Below are positions 33,276 through 44,342 of a DNA stretch of 64,000 bases, piece by piece. A model generated the notes under the pieces. The model was not told where the DNA came from. It made no database searches and worked only from the letters and a program-made list of their open reading frames with translations. Position numbers and translations under genes: made by a program. Location: positions 61,751,501-61,815,500 of the forward strand of contig BSWB01000004.1 in NCBI GenBank assembly GCA_033239125.1, written 5' to 3'. This stretch comes from Fagopyrum homotropicum (lineage: Eukaryota; Streptophyta; Magnoliopsida; Caryophyllales; Polygonaceae). Position 1 is the first letter of the stretch. Every line of letters starts with the position of its first letter.

Positions 33276-34312
33276 GACGGCTCCAATGGCTTCCTCGTGG
33301 TGCAGCGTATCGAAGGCAGTAGCAGTGACAATTCCCCCTGTTTCCTGTGTTCAAGACGCGGCAAGAAGAGGAGAGGCGAGGGTTGTGTTGCTGATCCAGG
33401 CAAGGCTCGAGAGGGAGAGGCCGTTGCCAATGGGAGGAGCAGAGGGGAGTCACGCATGCAAATCAGGGCAAGGAGGCCACGACAGATAAGGGCTCGACGG
33501 TGTTGTTGTAGAAAGAGAGTGCAGAGAGAGATTGGAGTCGAGTCCAGAGGTGGCGGCCACAGGGAGGAACGAAGAGAGAGTGGTGAGCGAGGGGTGGCTT
33601 CGGGAGGGCTCTCTGGTGACAAGTGAAGGCACGACAAGGTTGCGATGAGCGAGGGTTGTAGGGAAGGGGCTTTGAGGGCAGAGCAGTGTGGAGAGGGAAA
33701 CGAGATTAGTGAAGATTGAGGGAGAGATGCAGCTGTTGCAGGTGGAGTAACGAGGAGGTGAACCAGCTCATAGCTTGGGCGGGCATAGGGCAACAACAAG
33801 GGTGCTTAGATGACGAGGAGTCTTATCACCCCTGGGTTTCCGAATACAAAAATAAAAGAGGAAAAGATATAAAAAAAATAAACCGGATACATGTTACTCG
33901 GAACGGGATTTTCGGAACGGAAAAACTCCTAAACCTTTCCGTAAAATAAAACACGGAATATATATTTATAAATATAAAATATATAAACTCATAAGAATTA
34001 ATTTACAACGTGAAAGTACCCGTAAAAATTTTTAGGCTACTAAAATAGTAATAAACATACAGAAAATTATATATGGATTAAACATATATATAAACCCGTA
34101 AAAATATATTTTGCTATACAAAATCCGTTCCCGTGAATTATTTACGAGATTATATAATACTTTAAATACAGGTATTAAAATATATCAATTTCTACTCATG
34201 GGTTTTAACTTACGACGTCAAAATACTCGTTAAAAAAAAGTAAGCTATTTTAAAATAGCGATAAGATCCGAGAAAATAAATAACGCAACGCGTCAAAAAC
34301 TGGGGCGTTACA

Positions 34313-34649
34313 CAGGTCAACTATACACATAGCAAATATTAACCCAAAATAAATAAATATTATACTTGATTTTATCCACATATAAGATATTAATCTGATA
34401 TAAGTAAATATTTATACAAGTTCTCAAAATGTCAATTTTACTTGATAACCAATGCAGAATAATTTAGACTCCCCACATACCAAAAAATTTAGTCCGATAT
34501 GAATAAGTATTATACTTGATTTTATCCAAAAAATGATAAAAAAAAATAATTTGTTTAATCTATATACCTTCTATTTATACAAGGTTCTCAAATGTCAGCT
34601 TTACTTGATAATCGATGTGGGATTATTGAGACTCATATATCAATAAGTC
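34313..34649 (-). pseudogene. U2 snRNA-like units 4 and 5
   Basis: Unit 5 has an exact Upstream Sequence Element, ATCCCACATCG (34623-34613, minus strand), TATA box GTATAAATAG (34580-34571) and a start near 34548. Its body reads ATAAAATCAAGTATAATACTTATTC-like sequence, a decayed form of the U2 core. Unit 4 (about 34370-34460) is a short type: the U2 middle part joins directly to the TATA region, without the start and core. The block resumes the array interrupted at 28716 and is cut again by E3. Confidence 0.7.
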
Positions 34650-36728
34650 TGTAATGCCCTAATTTTTTTGGCGCGTTTGCGTTATTTATTTTTCCGGGTT
34701 TTATCGATATATTTCATTTCCCGTGTTTAAATTATTACATAATCTCGTAAAAATAAATTGCGAGAGTGGTTTTTGTAATTCAAAGTATATTTTGCGAGTT
34801 TACTTATATATTCGATCCACATATATTTTCCGTATCTTTATTTTTCGGAAAAGTCGGGAAAACATTTCCATTTGAAAATTCCGTTCCAAATGCATTCGAT
34901 CGGGTTTTATTCAAGTACTCATTTTATTTTTATTATTTATTTTTATAATTTATTTTCCTTTTATTCTCCCTCCTTTCTTCCCAAGTGCTGACCGGCCCCT
35001 CTGTTGCCTGTTCAGTCTGACCCCTCGTCCCCCCTCACTTACTTCATCTTCAATCAGGCACACAAGCCATCCCCACAGCCCAACCTACTATGCATCCTTG
35101 CTGCTACCCTATGCCCGCCCAAGCTATGAGCTTGCCTTCACTTCCTCGTGACTCAATCTGCAACTACACTCCACAAATTTTTCCCAGCAAACACTCTCCC
35201 TCAAGCCTCCCTTCTCTTCTCGCTCAAGTCTCTGTTGAACTCACCTCAAGGCTCAAGCAACAGGCCAAGCCTCTCCCAACTCTCAACACTCAACTCTCAA
35301 CCTCACCCTCCTCTTTGTCATTGGCCTCACTACAATCTTGCTCCCCGTCTCCTCTGCACCCCGAAACCATCGGCACTACCTCGGGGGTCTTGTTATAACT
35401 ACTTGCTTGAACTCGTTCATCATTATTTGATTTAAGACAATTGCGCGTCCATTGATGTACCTCCTTTCTATTGACATTGATCCACCGCAAATACTCCAAG
35501 CTCTTGTTCCCGATCCTATATGTTCTCATGGTCTTGTTTTCTCTTACCATCTACACACCTCAATAGACAACCCGCACTTGTGCGTTCTCAGTTGTCACTG
35601 ATTAACTTGTATTTGGCGTTCTCCGAAGTTAACGACTTACCCTCCTACCATACTTCCATGCTACCATACTTCTGAAAGGATACCCACTCGGGGTACTTTG
35701 TCTTAACTTCACTAGCTCATTTTACTCTGCTTCAACTCCGTTAGCTCTTTCTACGCTCCTCTCTTCCTTCCGCTTCTATAAGATAATCATACCTACATTG
35801 CTCTCTCGTGTCATATGTCCCACCTTTATAGGCTAAACCACTCTTCATAATGTTTTACAATTGCACTCTTCAAATATTCTGACATTAGTTAGCCTCCACT
35901 CACATCCTTCTTGGTTGATAACTTAAGTTCTTTGATCCAGCTCCTTGTTTCCTCTTTCATCTTCAGAAGATCATCCTCCTCACACACTTCCTCCTTCTTA
36001 GCATTGATCAGTCTCATCACAATGAAGGAAATCGATTGACTCCCACAGTAATTCCACTATCTGAATTTTCACCATGTGATCCTCCTCGTAACTCTCAAAC
36101 TTTTGAATAAGTCACCCGCTTAGAATCTCGCAAAGATCGTCACTACACCCTCCGGTACCTCTGTAAGCTTAACTTCCGGTTCTCGTCAATCTTTCTAAAT
36201 TCTTGGACCACTCTTTTCATCTTGATTCCCATACTTATGAGCGTCTATTGAAAACTTATCTTACTTAAAACGCCCCTTTTATTCTCGAGCGAGAATGGAG
36301 TCCTCTTTACTTGATTCGCAGTTTTAGTTTATCGACACCGCACTTGGAAAAATCTTACGTTCATTGTCTATAGTTTCCTCATTAATGCTCCTTCATTGTT
36401 TCCTTGGTATCACCCTCACGTCTTCATGTCGCTTTTATATTGGTATAGTCTCCATCTTGGCGTCGTTTAAGTCGACACGAGGTTCTCTTTTATTTGTTTG
36501 TCCTTTGGCTACGTCATCTCTAGTCTTCTTCTTCGACGTCCTCTTAAAGGAGTCCGGGAATCACTGGGGTGCTTGCGAAAACTTGATGCTCAACTCAATA
36601 ACTTCAGCATACTTATCTTCGTATGTATACTATCCTAAGCCAAAATGCGTTGTCCAAGGGGGTGATGACAAATTTCTATCATCTTAGCTATAAGGTCCAT
36701 TATCACTAATATGATATTAGCATACCAT

Positions 36729-36730
36729 AT

Positions 36731-36765
<35 letters not shown>
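36729..36765. repeat. (AT)n microsatellite
   Basis: An uninterrupted run of alternating T and A of about 34 bases in the interior of E2. Confidence 0.9.
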
Positions 36766-36766
<1 letters not shown>

Positions 36767-37083
36767 ATATAAACGATATCCTACTACTATAATCATAACT
36801 AGTCCATAAACAATTTACAAATCAACATAGAAATAGTCCAAAACATCCTAAGTCCACATATACATATCTACATATATACACATATATATATAAATAATAT
36901 AATAATCAATAACTACGTCGCCGAGGTCCGCGGAGGAAGTGGTGGTCCCGTACATTCTACCCCAACTGACTCATGCACATGATTTGAAAACGAAATTCAT
37001 TTTTTTAACTCAAAACCCTTGAGGTTCTGTTTATTTTTATTCGGCCTTTAGAAGAATGTGATTGTCATTGTTGTCAACCTAGG

Positions 37084-37095
37084 GCTCTGATACCA
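37084..37095 (-). other. Primer-binding site of E2
   Basis: The minus strand reads TGGTATCAGAGC (initiator-Met tRNA complement), four bases inside the LTR end at 37100. This fixes the orientation of E2. Confidence 0.88.
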
Positions 37096-37099
37096 CTTT

Positions 37100-40000
37100 T
37101 GTAACACCCCGAATCTGCAGGATTCAGAGTGCTACGGGTTGAGACCTCACAATGGGTCCCGACCCTTAGCCTGATAACAATTTCACCGAATCTTGCAACA
37201 AGGAACAAATAAAAGCCAAAACCAAAATACATTTTAATGCAATGTTATGGAAACCCAAAAACAAAAGAAAGGAAAGACTTCAACCGTCCTTACAACAACA
37301 CCAACATAATACAAAAACAACAACACAAGGACTCCAAAACCCAACTCAACCTAAGATGTACGGAACCCCGGCTGCCCACTCCTCCGGATCACTCGGCCAC
37401 ATCCTTACATGTATATCAACTACACCAATCGGTATAAAACCGTTAGCTCACATTATAGGCATTATAAATATAGCAAGGGCACAAACACACACATAAATAC
37501 ACATAACACACAACATGCTCATACACATACAATCCGATTCGTATCTCCTCTTTTTAAGTCATTCCATTACTAGTTTCATTCGTTTTAAAAAGTGTGACAC
37601 GAGAGTCTTATAACTCTCGCCTCTATCCCCGTGTAACCAACAAGAGTGTGACGGAGCTCAACCCGTATACCATGTGGAGTGGCGAAGAAGCCCGCCCATA
37701 TACCATGTATGGCCTAGTCGCAGAGAACCTCCCAGTCTCCCTCGGGAGCTCGGCAGTGATGTCACCGCCCGATAATAATAAACAATGGGCCAAATATATA
37801 TAACCAAGTTATCCTAATCCGGTTTCATGATTATAAACAAAGATAAAGCACACACCACCATCACATATCCAAATAATGCGTAAAAGCGAGCTAAGTAAGT
37901 CCATAGACTTACCTCGTCTCAAAGCTAAACGAAACCGATATCACTCTCCGAAGGAATATAACCAAAACCTATTCAAGACAAGGCATGATAATTAACAACC
38001 ACCCATGCAAGCTAATATTCCATAGACTTCTAGTCATATACGCTCTTACAAGATCATGCTCTTTCATAAACTAGGATAACACTCCTAGTCCTCACAACTC
38101 ATAAGATCACAACCATAGCCCCATGTACTAGGATACTCTCATCCTAAACTCCGCAATCTCAACCAACATATAAATACCACCTCAAGTCTCACAAAATCAA
38201 CGCACCACAATTCGTAGAACATCAATAACCTCAAACACTCACCTAAGGTTTCAAGCCACTACTTGGCATTCACAACTATCCTAGGTTCAACCTAGCATGA
38301 TGATACCATAAAAAAATAACTAGATCGAGGAAGGAGATACTCACACGAGGTCAAAGGCGGAAGACAAACTACAAATGTCGAGAATAGGTTAGTTGGCCTT
38401 TATCGGGGCACTTCCGGACCTAAAACCAAAGCTAAGCAACTTTAGCTCATACGCTAAACTTGAACGAAATAAATAATATAAATAAATCTAAGAAAAATCC
38501 GTTTTCAAAAGCCAACGTTAAAACTCGTTAAACCCTTCCGGGGCGAAAATATGAAATCAAACCACATGGTCGTAAACCCGAAATTACAACTTGAACCATA
38601 AACCGAATTTAAAATCCGTAATTATATTTTCCGGAGAATCTAAACAACATCATAAACTCAATGGTAAAACTCGTTCTCCAAGCCAAGGATAAACAAAACC
38701 GTTCAACCATTTTCCGGGCAAAATATACAATCTTATAAATGCGGCCCATAAACCGTAAATAAAACCTTGCCATAATCTGTAAATATTTCCAGAAGGGCAT
38801 AAAAGTTAATTTCAGAAATGTGGGTCAAATTTGTAATTACAAAATAATGGGTTACATTTGCAATTATACCAAAAGGTTGGGATACCCGATTTAATAAGGG
38901 AAAATAGGGTTTCTATGTAAACCCAAACCGATTGCTGCGAGAGGAATCAGAGGAGGTGACGGCGCTCTTCGCTGGGCTCCGGCTAGGGCAAAGCGAGGGA
39001 GAGAAGCGGCGGCGGAGAAGGCGGCAAGGCAGGCTTTGATTCCCGGTGGGTGACGAGGGCGAGGCATGGGAGAAGGTTGGTTCTCCTAGTGGCAGTGGCG
39101 GTTTTTCAAATGGGTGGTGACAGAAAGCTTTGAGGGCGATGGAGAAAAACAGGGTGGCCGGCTTGGCGTTTCTCCCTGGGTTTTGGTGTCGCCGACAAGG
39201 CTCTTCCAGGTGCGACAGTGGTAAGATGGAGGTGGCTCCCCTGGTTTCCTACAGGCTCGACAAGGTGTAGACTGCGAGGCGGAGGTGAAGTGGAAATTGA
39301 GGTTGTTGTCGACCTACGCTGCCGGAGAGCTCGAGAGAGAGGCATTTGTGAGGGAGATGTGAGGTGTTGCAGGTGGTTGACCGGCAAGCTTTGGTGGATC
39401 CTTGGTTAGCAATGGTCCCGGTGGTGTGGTGAAGAAAACTTGGTCCAGAGGAAGGCAGTGGGATGAAAGCATATAGGGATGTGAAGGGGAGATGTGTGTC
39501 CAGAGGGAGGCAGAGGGAGAGGCAAAAGAAACAAGTGCGGGAGAGATCGAGGGTTGCTTGTAAGCTATGAGTGACAAGAGGGGTCGAGGCTAGCCTGCTC
39601 AAGCTAGCACAGGGGGAGAGGGGCCGTTCAGGAATGGCCAGGGTGACGAGGAGTCGGGGGAGCAGGTCAGCCACCCTTCAGGAGCGAGAGAGAGGGGGAA
39701 AAAGGAAGAAAAATAAAAAGGGAAAAGAGGACTTACCCAAACAAAATACTCGATCGAAATAATCGGAACGGGATTTCCGAATCGGGAAAAATTTCCGATT
39801 TTTCCGACAAAATAGAATAAGAACATACGCACACGTATCAAAAAAATAAAAAATAATAATAATAAGAAAAATACCCGGAACCTTTCCGCCCCTTTCCTGA
39901 AATTAGCAATACTGATAAAGAATATGTTGATCGTGTATATACTTAAACTCACAAATATATACTTTGCGACGTACAAAACGATCTCGTAACTAAATTACGA

Positions 40001-40164
40001 GATTTCAAAAATAACTTAAAATATCGTTAAAAAATATACTTGTAAAATTAAATTTACGACTAAAGCGCTCGTAAAATATAATTATCGAATTTTTTAATAA
40101 AAAATATATCGATACCCGTCGGAAAGATAAAAACGCAAACGCGCCTAAAAATTGGGGCGTTACA
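37100..40164 (-). repeat. 5' LTR of E2
   Basis: The plus strand starts TGTAACACCCCG and ends GGGGCGTTACA, 3065 bp. It matches E1 (28717-30584 and 33276-34312) in order. ORFs in its GC-rich part (38930-39680) have low-complexity products and no family resemblance. Confidence 0.82.
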
Positions 40165-42279
40165 GCAACCACCGAGGACGTCACGCCGTTCCCTCGCATT
40201 TGCCCTATCGAACCACCCCTGCTTTATTCTCGAGCCTCCCCTGTTCCACTAAACTGCGCCGGACGGAGAGAGTCACCCCGCCAATGGAGGGAGACCCTTC
40301 GCCGGAGCACCAATGCAACCTTTCCTCGGTAGCCCCCTCTTCCATTCTGTCGATAGCCACGCCAGAAGCAACACATGTCAACACCGCTTGAGAGGGCCCA
40401 TGTCTTGCCTTCGTCGCCCACCGGGAATAGAAGCCACGCCTTGCCAATTGCCCATGCTTCGCGCTAGCCGCAGCCCATCGAAGCCTGCCGCCGCGTACTG
40501 GTTCTTCTTCTTTTCCAGCCAATTTTGGGGATCTGTTATAGTTAGGGTTATTTAAATCGGACCACCTTCTTTTCAAAGTTATTACATAAAGTACCCTATA
40601 TTTTGTATTTGTGTTTCTAGCCCTAATTTCAGGATTTTGCATTTATATCCTTGCAAATTAATTACAGAGTTGGCCCATCTTTTATTATTCCAGACTTGTA
40701 CCGAGGTTTTGGAATCTAGCAATTATACCCTCCTACAGATTTTATTTACATCATATGGCCCAAAGATTTATTTGCGGTTTATAACCCCATTTATGAAATT
40801 ATATACTTTGCCCGAAAAATGTTTTAGCGGTTTTAACCTTGGCTTTGAAACGATTTTTACCTTAGATTTATATAAGTTATATTTTCCGTTCAAATTTAGC
40901 ATATAAGCTAAATTTGCTTAGCTTTGGTTTTAGGTCCGTAAGCGTCCCGGTAAAGGCCAACGAATCCAAACTCGACATCCATAGATCATCTTTCGCCTTT
41001 GACCTCGTGTGAGTATCTTCTTCCTCGATCTAGTTATGTTTAGTAGTATCATGCTAGGTTGGATCTAGCATAACTAGTGAGAATACGAAGTAGTGGTTTG
41101 GACCTTAGGTGAGTTTTGAGGATTTATGATTGTTCTAAGGCTTGATTTGGGTTGTTATCTTGTGAGGATTGTTAAGGATTTGTGCTTTATGGTTGATCTT
41201 GTGAATCTTGTGGCTTGAGGTTTGTGGTTACATGATCTTTGAGATTGTGGAGACTAGAACATGAGTATCCTAGCCTAGCGCTTATGATCGGGGAGATTAT
41301 ATTGACTATGAGTGTTTTGTCCTAGCATGTGAGTTGTATGAACTTGTTGAGGTCATTTGGGCTAGAAGTTTAAGGACTTCTAGCATGAGATATAGATGCT
41401 AATGTTGTGTATCGTTTGGTCAGGTTGAAAGTATCTTCCTGCGGGAAGTAGAGTGCGGTATATTTTCGGGTTGAGCGTTTGTGACAAGTAAGTCTCCGGA
41501 CTTACTTAGCTCGTATTCTACGTATTAGATTCGTTGTGTGTTTGGTGGTGCGTGTTTGATTGTTTTCATTATAACAACTAAAACGGATATAGGATTACCG
41601 AACTTTACATATTATTTGGCCCAAGTGTATGATAACGGGCGGTGACAACTTGTCTAGATCCCGCGAGAGCTAGGAGGTTCTTGGCGACTATCCCGTGCTG
41701 GTAGACGGTCGGATGCATGAGCACCAATCCATGCCGGTAAGTAGGGACCGAGGCGAGTTTCGGTGACTCTCGTGTCACAACCTAAGTTGAACTAGAACGG
41801 GATATGACTTAATAATAATAAGATAATAAACCGGACTTGTGTGCTTTGGAGTGTATTGGGTGTTTATGATGATTGACTTGTGTTTGTGCCTTTTACCTTG
41901 ATTCTAATGCCTCGAATATTAGCTAACGGTTTTATACCGATTATTGTAGATTGCGGCCGAGAGATCTGGAAGAGTGGGCAGGGCCGGGGTTTCGTACATT
42001 TTAGGAGGGGTTTGGTTGGAGTCGTGTTTGGGTATTGTTTCTTGTATATTATTATGTATTTGATGTTCGAGTCCTTGGAGTTGAGAACTCGGCTGAAGTT
42101 TGTCTTCTGTTTGTTTGTGGGGATCATATCATTTGCATAAAAATGTATTTCGGTTTTGCCTGTATTTGTGTCTTGTTGCAAGATCCGGTGAAATCGTTGC
42201 CAGGCTAAGGGTCGGGACCCATTGTGAGGTCTCCGCCTGTAGCATTCCGAGTCTCGCGGATTCGGGGTGTTACAAAGTC

Positions 42280-42975
42280 ATTGATATTAAATCAAAATGA
42301 ATAAATATTATACTTGATATTATCCACATAACACACATTAATCCGACATGAATAAACAATTACACAATTCTCAAAATGTTAGTCTTAGTTGATAATCGAT
42401 GTGTACATACCAAAAAATTTAATTCGATATGATTAAGCATTATACTTGATCTTAGCCAAAAGATCAAGAAATGTATGATTTGTTTAATATTGCAAACGTT
42501 CTATTTATATAAGTTATCAATATGTTAATCTTACTTGATAATCGATATGAGATAATTTAAGATTCACATATCAGTAGGTCAATGACCCACATATCATATA
42601 TTAATCCAATATGAATAAATATTATACTTGATGTTACCCGCATGCCAGTTATTAATTCGATATAAAAAAAATATTTATTCAAGTTTCTAAAAATGTCAGT
42701 CTTACTCGATAATCGATGTAGGATAATGTAGACCTACATACCAAATATTAATCCATTATGAATAAATATTTATACAAGTTCTCAAAATGTTTGTCTTACT
42801 CGATATTCGACGTGGGGTAATTTAGATTCACATACGTAATATGAATAAATACTATACTTGATCTTTGTCAAAAGTCCAAAAAAATGTATCATTTGTTTAA
42901 TCTACAAAGCTTCTATTTATATGTTCTCAAAATGTTAGTCTTACGTGATAATTGATGTGGGGTAATACATATTAT
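42280..42975 (-). pseudogene. U2 snRNA-like units 6-10
   Basis: The clearest unit starts at 42476 (minus strand) and reads ATACATTTCTTGATCTTTTG, then GCTAAGATCAAG, differing from the U2 5' end at few positions. Its TATA box TATATAAATAG is at 42511-42501 and its Upstream Sequence Element-like ATCTCATATCG at 42553-42543. The last unit starts near 42889 with TATA-like ATATAAATAG at 42922-42913 and ACCCCACATCA at 42963-42953. Two short-type units have ATCCTACATCG at 42724-42714 and ACCCCACGTCG at 42818-42808, but no U2 start or core. A remnant promoter element is at about 42395. CAATGACCCACATATCA (42583-42599) matches the U2 CCAUUGG region. Confidence 0.8.
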
Positions 42976-44342
42976 AAGATTAATTGATCGTGAAAGTTTT
43001 CCCGAAGTACAATGACCCCCCCACCGCGCAAGTATTACGGGATCGGATGTAGTATAATTGGGTTATCGAATCATAATGATTATGTCTAAATTGGATAACA
43101 TTAATAATTAATTATTTAAGCATAAAAGAAAGCAATAAACAAGCAAGGAAAGCAAATCAATGATAAATGTATATAAATGGGAGGAAAGTTGATCTAAGAG
43201 GAAACAGGAATCCCCACTATAATAATTTGATATTTTGATGCATATATATTTAAAGAACATTGGATAATGAATAAAGTAGGTAACCATCTAAAATACTCTT
43301 GAGCATAGACAAACCAAGATTTTTTTTCCAACTCACGTAACTCTCAACCCAGTGGTTCGATGAGTATAGGAAAACCCATTAAGTATTTAGAAACCCGTAA
43401 AAGATCAAGAAAAACCTTCGCTTGTGGCCTTTTAGTTTAAAAAGGTTCAACGACCGGAACTTTCTACGGAGATTAGGAATCATCGAAGTTTTGATAAACT
43501 AATACTCTCAAAACCAAGTTCTTTTTAATGAATTTAATAAAACAAACGTTGCTTTTGGCCCTTCACTTGTTTTATCTAAACCAATAAAAAAAATGTCACT
43601 CATTTGAGAACTCGGGACATTACTGGTTAGGAACTCACAATGGGTCCCGACCTCAATTTGACAACAATATTACTAAGATCTTGCAACAAGACACAAATAA
43701 GAAAAACCGAAATTCATAAAAATGTATTTTTAAACGGATGAATGCAACAAGGTCTAACAGCCTATAGTACTTAAACAACGGAAAAGACTAACTGTCTTTA
43801 TTATGAAGAATGAAACAACAAGATAACACCCAACCCCACTCTAAGGAGTACGGAGACCCGGCTGACCACTAATTCCTGATCACTCAGTTGCTGCTCTAAC
43901 CTGCGGTAAATCTAAAAACACAACAAAACAACCATTAGCTAGCTATCTAAACATTAGAAGAATAATAATAGCACACACACACATAGCAAAAGTAAAAACT
44001 CATCATGCTTTTCAAACAATCCGTTTATTATCTTCATTTAAGTCATTCACTCTTACTAATGATACTTATTTTGTGACACGAGGGATTCCCAAACCTCGCC
44101 TCCGTCCCCGTGTAACCATCAGGAATGGATCCGATGCATCTCACCTTGTACCTGCATGGTCTGGGTATAGAGAACCTCCTAGTCTCCTGGCAGAGCTGGG
44201 CAGTGATGTCATGGCCCGTTATACATACACTTGGGCCTTAGAACATAATAACGACGGTCATCCTAACTTTTTTTTTTTGGTGGGAAGGAGAGTCAGTGGT
44301 CTCCGGCGCATCTAGTCGCGCTTATTATATATAGAAAGAGGG

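Larger units (their letters stand above)
28717..34312 (-). mobile_element. Solo LTR E1 with nested insertions
   Basis: The plus strand starts TGTAACACCCCG and ends GGGGCGTTACA. Flanks are CAAGT (28712-28716) and CAGGT (34313-34317), a 5-bp duplication with one mismatch. Its own sequence (28717-30584 and about 33276-34312) matches the E2 LTR (37100-40164) in the same orientation. No primer-binding site or pol is seen, so it is a solo LTR. The middle is occupied by LTR A2, which itself holds F. The GC-rich stretch at 33280-33800 corresponds to 38930-39680 in E2 and is LTR, not a gene. Confidence 0.8.
35395..40164 (-). mobile_element. Truncated LTR retrotransposon E2 (5' LTR plus 5' interior)
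   Basis: In sense (minus) orientation: 5' LTR 40164-37100, primer-binding site 37095-37084, then about 1.7 kb of interior down to about 35395, where E3 sequence meets it. No 3' LTR and no recognisable pol is present, so the rest was lost. The interior contains only short ORFs and an AT microsatellite. The left boundary is approximate and no target duplication was found. Confidence 0.7.
34650..42274 (+). mobile_element. LTR E3 with nested element E2
   Basis: Starts TGTAATGCCC at 34650 and ends GGGTGTTACA at 42274, flanked by an exact AAGTC duplication (34645-34649 and 42275-42279). Its own parts are 34650 to about 35395 and 40165-42274. They are the same family as E1/E2 but in the opposite orientation: GGCGCGTTTGCGTT at 34670 is the complement of the E2 end. 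E2 occupies the middle. No second LTR, so probably a solo LTR. Confidence 0.78.

Noticed and set aside
33197..33799. 200-codon minus-strand open frame
   Set aside because: Lies in the GC-rich part of LTR E1, has a low-complexity Ser/Pro/Leu product, and the counterpart in E2 (39249-39674) is not conserved as protein.
35090..35435. Overlapping plus-strand open frames
   Set aside because: CT-rich LTR E3 sequence giving low-complexity products in two frames; no family resemblance.
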